The translations under genes were made by a program, and so were the position numbers. From Rhodoferax sp. PAMC 29310 (GTDB lineage: Bacteria; Pseudomonadota; Gammaproteobacteria; Burkholderiales; Burkholderiaceae_C): a stretch of DNA of 64,000 bases. Position 1 is the first letter of the stretch. Each line of letters begins with the position of its first letter. Shown piece after piece: positions 16,223 through 24,501 of this stretch. Under the pieces are notes generated by a model, which was not told the DNA's origin, searched no databases, and saw only the letters and a program-made list of their open reading frames with translations. The DNA is taken from NCBI RefSeq assembly GCF_017948265.1, contig NZ_CP072852.1:1488001-1552000 (forward strand). Reading direction: 5' to 3'.

Positions 16223-18208
16223 ATGACAGCGGCTTCAACGGCTCGAGCGAACTTTCGCTCAGACATCAACGGATTGCGGGCTTGGGCGGTAGTCGCTGTC
16301 ATTCTTTATCACTTCGGTGTCCCCGGTTTCAATGGTGGATTCGTCGGTGTTGATAGCTTCTTCGTGATCTCGGGCTTTTTGATGACGGGCATTGTCGTTA
16401 AAGGGCTGGAGCGGGGAGATTTTTCGATCATCAGGTTTTACACGGCACGAGCGCGGCGCATTGTGCCCGCACTGCTTGGCTTGTGTGCTGTGCTTCTTGC
16501 GCTTGGCTGGTTTGTCTTGCTGCCACCAGACTACAAACTATTAGGTTCACATTCGGTTTATGCAGTCTCCTTTTTGTCGAATATTGAATTCTGGCAAGAG
16601 GCGGGTTACTTTGATGTCGCCTCGCATGAGAAGTGGCTCCTGCACACGTGGTCGCTGTCGGTCGAGTGGCAGTTTTATTTGATACTGCCTTTGGTTTTGT
16701 GGGCAGCCTGGCGCATCAAACCAGGGCGCACAGCGCAAACATGGACAGTGGCAATTGCACTGGCAGCATCACTGGCGGCGTCTATTGTGGTGACGAGCAC
16801 GCAACCCAGTGCGGCTTTTTACTTATTACATACGCGAGCTTGGGAAATGCTAGGCGGCGGCATGATCTTCTTGCTTGCCGGTAAATTGACCTTGTCGGCC
16901 AGGCAGCAGCGCTTGATCGAGGCGACTGGTTTTTTCTTGATGTCGTTGGCCATTGCACAGTTTGACAAAGATACACCATGGCCTGGGTGCTGGGCTATGG
17001 TGCCGGTGGGCGCCACCATGCTGGTGTTATTGGCGAATCGCCGCTCACTGTGGACTGGTCACGGTGTGGCTCAGTGGTTGGGGAATCGATCCTATTCGCT
17101 CTATTTGTGGCACTGGCCGGTGGTCGTGGCGCTCGTCTATGTGGATTTGCAAGCCAATGCGCTGGCGATCACTATGGGCGTGATTTTGACCGCGCTTTTG
17201 GGTCATGGGTCCTATGTGTGGATCGAGAGTACATCGCGTCGCTGGCTGGAGCGTCGGCGCGTAGCGATCTCTGTGGGCGGTTTGGCCTTGGCAGCGGTAA
17301 CCGTGATGCTTCCCGCGCTGCTTGTGTGGAAGCAGCAGGGGGTGATGGGACGGTTTGCCCCGGCGATTGAGTTGGCTGCAGCAGAGGCAAGCAATGGCAA
17401 CCCTCGGAATGAGGAGTGTTCCGTCAGCAAGGGTTTGGCCATGCCGTCCTGCGTCTTCGGAGGCTTAGATTGGAAAGTTATAGTTCTCGGTGACAGCCAT
17501 GCCGCAGCGCTGGTAACGGGCGTTGCAAAAGCCCAATCCAAAGGTGATGCTGGTGTCGTTCAGTGGACCTACAGTGGGTGCCCGTTTGTACCGGGAATGA
17601 AAAAAACCCCTGCGGAGCTGCGTGCGGTTGCTGACAAAGGCTCCAAGTGCAGCGAGTTCATGGACTGGGCCCAGGCGTCTTTAAAGACCTTGCCTCCAAG
17701 CGTTCCGGTGGTGATCATTAACCGTTACGCGGCCTATGCTTTTGGTCGCAACGAGGATCGGCATTTAGTGGAAGTGCCGTTAATGTATTCATCAAAGGTC
17801 TACAGGACGTCCACGCCCGAATTTATTGCTGAGTTTGCCAGTCATGTCACGCGTTCAGCCTGCGAGATTGCAGCGCAGCGCCCCGTCTATATGGTTCGGC
17901 CCATTCCTGAGATGGGTTTTCATGTTCCCAAGACGCTCTCGCGGCGCATGGCTTTCGGGTCTAACGATAACATGTCTATCTCGATGGAGGCTTACCAAAA
18001 ACGCAACGCCTGGGTTTGGGCGGCGCAAGATGCTGCTCGGGACCTGTGTGGCGTCAAGTTATTAGACCCCACACCGTATTTGTGTCGAAACGGCAGATGC
18101 TACGTTAGCCAAAACGGTAGGCCGCTGTACACAGATGACAACCACCTGAGTGAGTTTGGCAATACGCTGTTGCTACCCATGTTTGCAGAAGTCTTTCAGA
18201 ACCTTTAA
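16223..18208 (+). CDS. Membrane O-acyltransferase, AT3-SGNH (OafA-like)
   Basis: 661 residues. Expected to add acetyl or similar acyl groups to surface polysaccharide. The N-terminal acyltransferase-3 domain (about 10-350) has around ten membrane helices and the signature INGLRAWAVVAVILYHFGV, GVDSFFVISGFLMTG. A periplasmic SGNH domain follows (about 400-661) with the Ser block VIVLGDSHAAAL and the Asp-His block DDNHLSEFGN. Start ATG is preceded by TTTTGGAGG. It is flanked by IS91-like remnants and a convergent second acyltransferase. O-antigen modification of this sort often changes phage receptors, fitting an island cargo role (inference). Confidence 0.88.
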   Translation: MTAASTARANFRSDINGLRAWAVVAVILYHFGVPGFNGGFVGVDSFFVISGFLMTGIVVKGLERGDFSIIRFYTARARRIVPALLGLCAVLLALGWFVLLPPDYKLLGSHSVYAVSFLSNIEFWQEAGYFDVASHEKWLLHTWSLSVEWQFYLILPLVLWAAWRIKPGRTAQTWTVAIALAASLAASIVVTSTQPSAAFYLLHTRAWEMLGGGMIFLLAGKLTLSARQQRLIEATGFFLMSLAIAQFDKDTPWPGCWAMVPVGATMLVLLANRRSLWTGHGVAQWLGNRSYSLYLWHWPVVVALVYVDLQANALAITMGVILTALLGHGSYVWIESTSRRWLERRRVAISVGGLALAAVTVMLPALLVWKQQGVMGRFAPAIELAAAEASNGNPRNEECSVSKGLAMPSCVFGGLDWKVIVLGDSHAAALVTGVAKAQSKGDAGVVQWTYSGCPFVPGMKKTPAELRAVADKGSKCSEFMDWAQASLKTLPPSVPVVIINRYAAYAFGRNEDRHLVEVPLMYSSKVYRTSTPEFIAEFASHVTRSACEIAAQRPVYMVRPIPEMGFHVPKTLSRRMAFGSNDNMSISMEAYQKRNAWVWAAQDAARDLCGVKLLDPTPYLCRNGRCYVSQNGRPLYTDDNHLSEFGNTLLLPMFAEVFQNL

Positions 18209-18263
18209 GTTGTGAATACAACCGTTCAGCAGGAGGTTCGAATAACGACAGTTGACCCAAAAC

Positions 18264-19241
18264 TCATCGCCAATTGTTGTTCAGCCAAGATCGACAAGGT
18301 TGCTCCCAGACGTAGAAACAAAATAAGGCAACTGCCATCGCCCCAGCCAATGCAGTTGGCGCACCGCCGGGAAATGATGATTTGTACGAATAAAAGGGCT
18401 GCTGCCACAGGTAAATCGAGAACGACCAAATGCCCAGCATCCTCATTATTTTGGCCGACAACAAACGTTTGAACGTCTGATAAGTTTGCGATAAATGGTT
18501 TACGGTGAATGCCAAGAGGAACGGTGAAAGCAGGCTAGAACTCCACCATGGAAGCAGCTTGGAATAGCAAAGAAACGCAAGCGCCAGTGCGATAAGCGGC
18601 ACAAAGGGCGGAACCTGGACTCGGTACTTCTCACGGATCAAACGGTAACCCGCCGAGATAAGCAAATGCGATGCCGCGACTTCACTTCCCAATGCACCCC
18701 ATCTGGGAGCACGATCACCTAACTTCACATAAAGCATTCCGATGCCAATGCAGGCAATACCGGTTAGCAGCAGCACAACTCCTTGCCACCCACGAAATAT
18801 GCCCAGTAAAACAATAAAGCTCATGAAAACATAGGAATGCTCTTCGATGTTCAACGACCAAAGATGCCCTATTGGAATCCCCGTGCCCCATATCCCCGAA
18901 TTGCTGGGGAAGTAGGTCCGCAGGAACAGAACCGTTGAAATGACCTCGTTGCGTGTGAAGGCCGTCCCATGCCAAAACGCGGCCACATAAATGGCGGCAA
19001 CGAAAAGAAGAAACGCGGGAAGAATGCGGCTGATGCGGCGCCTATAAAACACGCCCAGGGGCTGTTGTTTGATAAACAAAACCCCACTCATCAGGAACCC
19101 TGACAGACAAAAAAAGATGTCTACGCCCATGCGGCCTGTTTCCAGCGGTATCATGCCCAGGAAGTGCCCTTCCAAGACAAGTGCTATGGCTAGACCACGC
19201 CAACCGTCGAGATAATTGACATGTTCAGTGCTTGATTTCAT
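18264..19241 (-). CDS. Acyltransferase-3 family membrane protein, 325 aa
   Basis: Single AT3 domain without SGNH extension. Signature seen at the start: VNYLDGWRGLAIALVLEGHF and GVDIFFCLSGFLMSGVLF, then about nine hydrophobic helices. Expected to sit in the inner membrane and transfer acyl groups to a glycan or lipid. Lower GC than neighbouring chromosomal genes. Convergent with the AT3-SGNH gene (55 bp apart, no clear terminator hairpin), so the two are separately transcribed; substrate unknown. Confidence 0.82.
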   Translation of the reverse strand: MKSSTEHVNYLDGWRGLAIALVLEGHFLGMIPLETGRMGVDIFFCLSGFLMSGVLFIKQQPLGVFYRRRISRILPAFLLFVAAIYVAAFWHGTAFTRNEVISTVLFLRTYFPSNSGIWGTGIPIGHLWSLNIEEHSYVFMSFIVLLGIFRGWQGVVLLLTGIACIGIGMLYVKLGDRAPRWGALGSEVAASHLLISAGYRLIREKYRVQVPPFVPLIALALAFLCYSKLLPWWSSSLLSPFLLAFTVNHLSQTYQTFKRLLSAKIMRMLGIWSFSIYLWQQPFYSYKSSFPGGAPTALAGAMAVALFCFYVWEQPCRSWLNNNWR

Positions 19242-19454
19242 GTATGACGACCCACAGATAAGCTATGCAACTGCACGAGCCGCATATAGACAACATCAGC
19301 AACATGCATCGAACCCCGAGCGTATCCGAGATTTCCTGCCCCGCGTTGCAGGGTCAGCATGAAAAAGCGCCGTAGACAGAGCCAACAGCGCTGCTAAGGG
19401 TGCATTGGACGCGGGCCTAGCCCGCAGTGTGTCAGAGTCTCCGTTTTCACTCAT
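19242..19454. other. Short non-coding stretch next to the acyltransferase
   Basis: No gene seen. Probably holds the promoter of the leftward acyltransferase (a TATGCAACTGCACGAG region near 19263) and decayed IS sequence. Confidence 0.3.
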
Positions 19455-19742
19455 TTACCAGTTCGCGCGCTGATCATCGACCTCATAGTCCGGTGCCGGT
19501 GGTGCCGCCAACCCCAGTTGGTTGCCCAGCATGGTTCGATGTGCACCCCGTCGTCCCGCGTGCCGGGCCGGGGAAATGTGCAAAGGTTCTGTGTCGACGC
19601 CGATGTGATCTAGGATGCGCCTGAGGTCGGCACTGTGCGTGATGAACGAGATGATGTGCATCTGGCAACCCTCAATTGGGCATAGCGGCGGGAACACCTC
19701 GTCGATGCGGGCTATCAGAACGGTCCAGTGCGCCGTTGACAC
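19455..19742 (-). pseudogene. IS91-family transposase remnant, C-terminal end
   Basis: The fragment WTVLIARIDEVFPPLCPIEG, QMHIISFITHSADLRRILDH, IGVDTEPLHISPAR and the final APDYEVDDQRANW match the C-terminal end of IS91/ISCR-type transposases, including the short Cys motif CPIEG that is CPxCG in intact members (second Cys lost). No N-terminal part is attached. It lies on the same strand as the 15.8-kb remnant but in the wrong order to be one interrupted gene, so it is a separate copy or a rearranged one. Confidence 0.75.
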
Positions 19743-19956
19743 TGCAGAACCAATGGCCGGTATGGAGCAACCAAATCGCAGATTTCTAGTACCGCTGTTA
19801 GCCTTCGGAAGTCAGCCGTGGTCTTAAATCCTATGACTGGTTACGCTCCCAAGATTACCTTGAGCATGGCCGACTTGATGCCTAATCGTTGAGCATCAGC
19901 CGCCATCCAAGCACCCATGCGGCTTGCGGGACTTACCCAGCCAATTATAAACAAGG

Positions 19957-19980
19957 TAGACCACACATCGTGGGGGTAAC
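19957..19980 (+). repeat. 24-bp motif shared with the umuD upstream region
   Basis: TAGACCACACATCGTGGG then GGTAAC; the copy at 899-922 differs at two adjacent positions only. It sits 55 bases before the SRAP start codon. Not a LexA box. Could be an old duplicated upstream region or a protein site. Confidence 0.6.
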
Positions 19981-20034
19981 CCGCCTCAACATCCCTAGTG
20001 CCTCGGGGACGCCAAGCACCGTTACTATCTGCGA

Positions 20035-20709
20035 ATGTGCAGCCACTACCAAACCCTGAAGGAACGAGATCGTTACTGGCGCCACTTCGGCGTGGAGCCG
20101 CCCCTGGAGCCGGGCAAGGGCGACATGTGGCCGGGCTACCTGGGCACCTTTATCCGGCGTCACCCGCATGCCGATGTCGAGGACGAGGCCGTGCCAGAGC
20201 GCGAAGCCCTGCCCGGCCTCTTCGGTCTGGTGCCACATTGGTCACTGGACACCAAGATCACCCGCCACACCTACAACGCTCGCAGCGAGACGGTCGCCAG
20301 CAAGCCCAGCTTCAGGGAGGCCTGGAAGCACGCCCAGCACTGCATCATCCCGGCCGAGGCTTTCTATGAGCCGGACTGGCGCTCGGGCCGGGCCGTGCCC
20401 ACCCGCATCGCCCGCGCTGACGGCGAACCGATGGGCATTGCCGGACTGTGGTCGTCCTGGAGGTCACCCAAGGACGAGACTGTCCACAGCTTCACCATGC
20501 TGACCATCAATGCCGATGCCCACCCCTTAATGGGCCTGTTTCACAAACCCACAGATGAAAAACGCATGGTGGTGGTCCTACCCGACGACCGATATGACGA
20601 CTGGCTCAACGCGTCGCCCGAACACAAGCACTCGTTCCTGCGCCCTTACCCGGCGCCTGCGTTGCAGGCGATGCCGGCATCGGGCGTGCACGCAACGCTG
20701 TCTCCATGA
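20035..20709 (+). CDS. SOS-response-associated peptidase (SRAP/YedK-HMCES family)
   Basis: 224 residues. SRAP proteins form a covalent bond with abasic sites in single-stranded DNA through Cys2 and shield them. Visible: Cys2 (MCSHYQ), the WPGYLGTF region, GLFGLVPHWS, the conserved Asn81 in NARSET, Glu112 in EAFYEP, and a histidine in LMGLFHKPTDEKRM. The last segment is longer than the usual H-x-R-M-P, so the His position should be checked. The N-terminal Met must be removed to expose Cys2, which the small following residue allows. Such genes often sit beside umuDC in related bacteria; here umuDC is across the island. No LexA box found upstream. Confidence 0.85.
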   Translation: MCSHYQTLKERDRYWRHFGVEPPLEPGKGDMWPGYLGTFIRRHPHADVEDEAVPEREALPGLFGLVPHWSLDTKITRHTYNARSETVASKPSFREAWKHAQHCIIPAEAFYEPDWRSGRAVPTRIARADGEPMGIAGLWSSWRSPKDETVHSFTMLTINADAHPLMGLFHKPTDEKRMVVVLPDDRYDDWLNASPEHKHSFLRPYPAPALQAMPASGVHATLSP

Positions 20710-21596
20710 GGCCATTTTGGCACTCATGACCCGCCTAGACAATCGTGACCGCAGCCGTATTCAGGGTCGGTCAGAAGCCGCCAGCTCCAGGTTCCGGGCG
20801 CGGACATTGAGCAGTCGCCCGAATGGGCCTCCGAACCCCCCGCACGGGCGTATCAACACCGATTCCCTCTACTCTGGATGGCCACATCCGGGCGTCAGTT
20901 GCGCCAAACCTGGGTGAGGGCGGGCCCCGCGAGTCGCCGCCGGATGCGGGTTGACAGGTTGGCGTTGGGCCGGTTAGTGAGCCAGTTAGTTCCAAACCGG
21001 CAGTACGCGGAGTTCGGTACGCTTTCTCGGTACGCACCAAAGCAACCCCTCTCAAATTTTGAAGGACCATGACGATTCAAAGCGGAAGCTAAAGCAACTG
21101 CGTGTCATCCAACAGGCAAGGCTGCTGCACAAGTGGCGTGAGCCGGGGGCACTGAGTGGCAATCGTCAACAACTGAGCAACTACCCGTCCACTGACGCAA
21201 CAACCGCAAAACCCCTGATGAAGGCATGGCTGATGATGCTTCCATCGAAAATTCGACGCCATGTCTGGCGCCTACCTAAGCTGCGGCTCCCCCTGATTTA
21301 CAGGGAAAGCCGCAGACGGCCAAAGGATGAGGAACTGCTTTTCTGAGAGCGTTCCAGTACTTAGGTAGCAATATCACCTCCAGAGGGAAGTGGAATAAGG
21401 TGCTTCCCAAAGTGCCGGTATCCATTCGGGTATCCACTGAAAGCCTAATTGGCCTCGTTACATGCGTAGCGAAAAAGTACCCGAGCTACAGCTCGTCCAC
21501 ATATAGTTTGTCACGGAAGCTTGACATCACCTACACGAGTCGGGGCGCTCCTCCCGACGTAAAGGCAACCCACACGGTACAAAAAACGTTGCTGAC
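20710..21596. other. 887-bp region without a supported gene at the right end of the island
   Basis: Open frames are short and atypical (the longest, 21059-21346, would start with TTG and has no family resemblance). The sequence between 21400 and 21600 is repetitive in short words (GGTATCCA, ATTCGGGTATCCA) and probably consists of element-end DNA. Confidence 0.4.
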
Positions 21597-21620
21597 GGCT
21601 ACATGGGGGCTACACGGAGT
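21597..21620 (+). promoter_or_regulatory. Putative integrase arm-type binding repeats, right end
   Basis: GGCTACATGG, one base, GGCTACACGG, then AGT; 22 of 24 bases match 3080-3103 near the left end, in the same orientation. It lies about 50 bases inside the right attachment repeat. Confidence 0.55.
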
Positions 21621-21628
21621 ACAAAAAA

Positions 21629-21663
21629 TAAAAGCCTGCTATCTTTTTAATAGCAGGCTTTTA
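21629..21663 (-). terminator. tRNA-His terminator hairpin
   Basis: Perfect 13-bp stem: TAAAAGCCTGCTA (21629-21641) with TAGCAGGCTTTTA (21651-21663), A-rich on one flank and T-rich on the other, so it can stop transcription in both directions. A slightly different copy is at 2859-2890. Confidence 0.8.
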
Positions 21664-21669
21664 TTACTG

Positions 21670-21723
21670 TACTTGGGGTGGCTGATGGGGCTCGAACCCA
21701 CGACAACAGGAATCACAATCCTG
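21670..21723 (-). repeat. Right attachment repeat (attR) inside tRNA-His
   Basis: Perfect 54-base match to 2899-2952. It covers the encoded CCA, acceptor 3' strand, T-arm, variable region and part of the anticodon arm of tRNA-His, so integration at this site rebuilds an intact tRNA. Confidence 0.9.
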
Positions 21724-21750
21724 GACTCTACCAACTGAGCTACAGCCACC
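21674..21750 (-). tRNA. tRNA-His (GTG)
   Basis: 77 bases including encoded CCA. The 5' end GGTGGCTG pairs with CAGCCACC plus CCA, giving the extra G-1 typical of tRNA-His. Anticodon GTG in the loop ATTGTGATT. D-arm AGCTCAGTTGGTAGAG and T-loop GTTCGAGCC are normal. The island is integrated at its 3' end. Confidence 0.96.
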
Positions 21751-21772
21751 GTAGTAGGAATTATACCCTTGT

Positions 21773-23713
21773 CTACTGCGTATTTGCCGACGCGATAGAT
21801 TCTTTTACCGTGCGATTGGGCTTTGGTATCAAAATTTCAGTCTTGAAATGGTTCTTGAGAAATGCGTAATATGCTTGGCCTTCGGCCGCAGACCACCACT
21901 GCCCGTATTGAGCGCGGTCCTGCGTCACCGATGCTTCTGGTTTGGTTTCATTTGCGACAACCTTGTTAACGCGAACCACAGCGTAACCCCGCGATCCAAG
22001 GTCTACACCCACGAATGCCGGCAGACTTTCGGTAGTAGCTCGAAGCGCCGCAACCAGCACAGGAAGCTCAACGTTCTGGGCTTGATCGCGGGAAATGACT
22101 TTGGCTGCAGGCATGGGCGATGAGTTCGGTGCATTCTGCCATGCAGCAAGTTTTTCTTTGCCCTCTTTCTGAGCCAACTCTGCTGCTTTCGATGCAATCA
22201 GGCGCTCCCGAACAGAAGACTGCACCGCTGAGAACGGTTGTGTTTGCGCCGCTGAATATTGCGTCACTCGGCCTGCGGTCAACTGATTGGGAGCAGTCTC
22301 CACCGCTTCGGTATTGTGTTTCTTCTCAATCGCGTCTGACGCAAAGAGGGCTGCCAAAAACTTGCCATTGGTCAACACACCGACGGCGCCGTTCGCGGGC
22401 GTTCGGGTAACCCCAGAAGCGATTTTTATTTCAAGCTTGAGCTTGTCAGCGACTGGTTTCAAGCTATCAGATTGCTCGTAAACACCATTGGCAAATGCCT
22501 CGGCCAACTCGGCGAATTTGGATTGAGCCTGTTGGTTTTTCAAATCCGACTCCATGGCAGGCCGCATCTCTTCGAACGAGCGTTGTTTCGGCGCCTTCAC
22601 GTCAGTCAGTTTGATAATGTGAAAACCAAAATCAGACTCCACCACATCGCTGATTTCTCCTTTTTTCAACAAAAAGGCAGCATCCTCAAACGGTTTCACC
22701 ATCGCACCACGGGCAAAGAAGTCGAGGTCACCGCCATTTGACGCAGACCCAGTGTCCTGTGAGTTCTTCTTGGCCAATTCGCCGAAGGTATCGGGGGACT
22801 TCTTGGCTTGCGCCATCAATTCGCCCGCTCGGGCCTTGGCAGCCTCACGCTCCGCCACGGGAGCATCTTTGGCCGCAGTGATCAAAATGTGGCTGGCCCG
22901 ACGCTCTTCTGCCCCGCTGAACCGAGCAACGTTCTGCTCGTAGTAGCTTTTCAAATCGCTTTCATTCAGCGAAATGCTCTTCTTGATTGATTCAAGATCA
23001 AGAGTGATGTACTCAATGTTTGCCTGTTCAGCGGCCTGAAACATGGCGGGGTTAGCTTCATAGAAAGCCTTCAAATCGCTCTCAGCCGGTTTGACTTTGC
23101 TTGCATAGTCAACCGTTGCAAAGGTGGCCACTTGGACCTCCCGCTTCTCAAAAAAAGCGTTCAGTGATACGTCTGCAATCTTTTTCGCAGAGAAGCCGGT
23201 ACTCACGACGCCGGCTTCAACTTGTCTCAGGGACAAATCTTGCCGAACTCGGGCCTCGAAGCCCTCAGGGGTCAAACCTTGGCTTGCCGCAAGTTGCCGA
23301 TAGCGGTCCATATCGAGCTTGCCGTCCGGCAGGCGCAAAGATGCAATCGTCGGATTTTCTTGCAGGTCACGAGCCAGCCGAGCATCGCTGGTCGTCAATC
23401 GAAATTCAGTTGCCGCTTTGCGTAAAACACGCTCGCGAACCAAATTCTCCAGCGTGGCATAGCGAGCCTCTGCGGAGTCCAGTAATTTGACATCAATATT
23501 GGGAACCGAATTACGGAGTCGGTCTGACTCGATCTTGTGAGCGGCATCCAACTCACTCTGCTTGATCTCATCGCCGCCAACCCGCGCCACAACCGCGCCT
23601 TTGTCGTTGGAGTTGCTATAGCCATCAATACCAAACAGTACAAATGACGGAATGACGAGCAAGAAAAGCACGAACATCATGATTTTCGTATGCTGGCGAA
23701 CGAAATCAAACAT
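21773..23713 (-). CDS. ppiD: PpiD, inner-membrane-anchored peptidyl-prolyl isomerase/chaperone
   Basis: 646 residues from the ATG at 23713 (ribosome binding site CAGGAGAG). A cytoplasmic N-terminus (MFDFVRQHTKIMM) precedes one membrane helix (residues 12-30, FVLFLLVIPSFVLFG); the rest is periplasmic. SurA-N-like domain at about 40-220, parvulin domain at about 265-360 (ASHILITA, then DLDFFARGAMVKPFEDAAF, FGFHIIKLT), then a C-terminal parvulin-like remnant. It helps newly exported proteins fold near the Sec translocon. An upstream frame extends over the tRNA-Val gene and is not coding. Sits after hupB and tRNA-Val. Confidence 0.95.
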   Translation of the reverse strand: MFDFVRQHTKIMMFVLFLLVIPSFVLFGIDGYSNSNDKGAVVARVGGDEIKQSELDAAHKIESDRLRNSVPNIDVKLLDSAEARYATLENLVRERVLRKAATEFRLTTSDARLARDLQENPTIASLRLPDGKLDMDRYRQLAASQGLTPEGFEARVRQDLSLRQVEAGVVSTGFSAKKIADVSLNAFFEKREVQVATFATVDYASKVKPAESDLKAFYEANPAMFQAAEQANIEYITLDLESIKKSISLNESDLKSYYEQNVARFSGAEERRASHILITAAKDAPVAEREAAKARAGELMAQAKKSPDTFGELAKKNSQDTGSASNGGDLDFFARGAMVKPFEDAAFLLKKGEISDVVESDFGFHIIKLTDVKAPKQRSFEEMRPAMESDLKNQQAQSKFAELAEAFANGVYEQSDSLKPVADKLKLEIKIASGVTRTPANGAVGVLTNGKFLAALFASDAIEKKHNTEAVETAPNQLTAGRVTQYSAAQTQPFSAVQSSVRERLIASKAAELAQKEGKEKLAAWQNAPNSSPMPAAKVISRDQAQNVELPVLVAALRATTESLPAFVGVDLGSRGYAVVRVNKVVANETKPEASVTQDRAQYGQWWSAAEGQAYYAFLKNHFKTEILIPKPNRTVKESIASANTQ

Positions 23714-23738
23714 GCAAAAACTCTCCTGAAGATAAACA

Positions 23739-23764
23739 AAAAAGGCGAACAATTGTTCGCCTTT
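23739..23764 (-). terminator. Terminator after tRNA-Val
   Basis: A perfect 24-base palindrome at 23741-23764 (half-site AAAGGCGAACAA), followed on the minus strand by a T run. It separates the tRNA-Val transcript from ppiD. Confidence 0.75.
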
Positions 23765-23777
23765 GTCGAGGGGGGGG

Positions 23778-23853
23778 TGGTGGGTGATGACGGGCTCGAA
23801 CCGCCGACCTACGCCGTGTAAAGGCGCCGCTCTACCAACTGAGCTAATCACCC
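23778..23853 (-). tRNA. tRNA-Val (TAC)
   Basis: 76 bases including CCA. Acceptor GGGTGAT pairs with ATCACCC; anticodon TAC in loop TTTACAC; T-loop GTTCGAGCC. Located between hupB and ppiD on the same strand. Confidence 0.96.
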
Positions 23854-23868
23854 CACCTAAACTTGTTG

Positions 23869-24141
23869 TCAGTTCAAGGCATCTTTCAATGCTTTGCCCG
23901 GACGGAATTTTGGAACTTTGGCAGCCTTGATTTTAATCGCATCACCGGTACGTGGATTGCGACCAACACGAGCAGCGCGCGTGCCGACTGCAAATGTACC
24001 AAACCCAACCAGTGACACAGTGCCACCTTTCTTCAGGGTCGTCTTGACTGCGCCAATTGTGGACTCCAAGGCGCGAGTTGCTGCGGCTTTGGAGATGTCA
24101 GCATGCTTTGCAATATGCTCAATGAGTTCGGTTTTATTCAC
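23869..24141 (-). CDS. hupB: DNA-binding protein HU
   Basis: 90 residues, the standard HU length. A small nucleoid protein that bends DNA without sequence preference. Family features: [29 protein letters not shown], the beta-arm tip [11 protein letters not shown] with the DNA-inserting proline, and [16 protein letters not shown] at the end. Order hupB - tRNA-Val - ppiD is a familiar beta-proteobacterial arrangement. Confidence 0.97.
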   Translation of the reverse strand: MNKTELIEHIAKHADISKAAATRALESTIGAVKTTLKKGGTVSLVGFGTFAVGTRAARVGRNPRTGDAIKIKAAKVPKFRPGKALKDALN

Positions 24142-24501
24142 AAAAAGAACCTCTGATCTGGTGTCGATTCAAATCGACTTGTCTCTAAAAAATCTTATAC
24201 CCGGTCAAGCAATAAAGTCGACGCGTCGGATGGACGCCAAGTCAAAACTTCATCATTTTTCTCACCAGAGCGGATCAGAATTCTAGACGGTTTTCCTGTC
24301 TCCGCCGGCCACTTGACTACGAAATTTCGAATCAAATTATTTGCGTTGCCGTACTGCTAATGCTCAATCATAACGCGTCGCGTAGCGAGGATCGACTTTA
24401 AAGAACGAGCAATGCACCACCTGATGATCAACCGGCACTTTTGCCCCAGGCTGCACCGACTGATCAAGTCCTCAATTTTCCGGGGGAATGTCGATCTGCG
24501 T
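24142..24501. other. 360-bp intergenic region, hupB promoter side
   Basis: No gene supported. It contains the leftward hupB promoter and leader (AT-rich around 24180-24210) and the end region of the DMT transporter gene. No clear hairpin terminator was identified. Confidence 0.35.

Larger units (their letters stand above)
2899..21723. mobile_element. 18.8-kb genomic island / integrative mobilizable element in tRNA-His
   Basis: Bounded by the 54-bp direct repeats 2899-2952 and 21670-21723, with an intact tRNA-His at the right end. An integrase gene lies 175 bp inside the left repeat, and matching putative integrase arm sites sit near both ends (3080-3103, 21597-21620). It carries a MobV relaxase but no recognisable type IV secretion genes, so it is probably mobilizable with help from another element (inference). 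Cargo: PcfJ-like operon, RHH-SIR2-helical operon, acyltransferases, SRAP protein and IS91-like remnants. The patchwork of IS remnants suggests several acquisition steps. Confidence 0.88.

Noticed and set aside
15750..19742. One IS91-like transposase gene interrupted by the acyltransferases
   Set aside because: The C-terminal piece lies upstream of the N-terminal piece on the coding strand, so they cannot be halves of one split gene without rearrangement.
19981..20034. LexA box in front of the SRAP gene
   Set aside because: No CTGT-N8-ACAG match in the leader; the 24-bp motif upstream is not an SOS box.
21059..21346. 95-aa frame near the island's right end
   Set aside because: Starts with TTG, has no ribosome binding site and no family resemblance; recorded as non-coding with low certainty.
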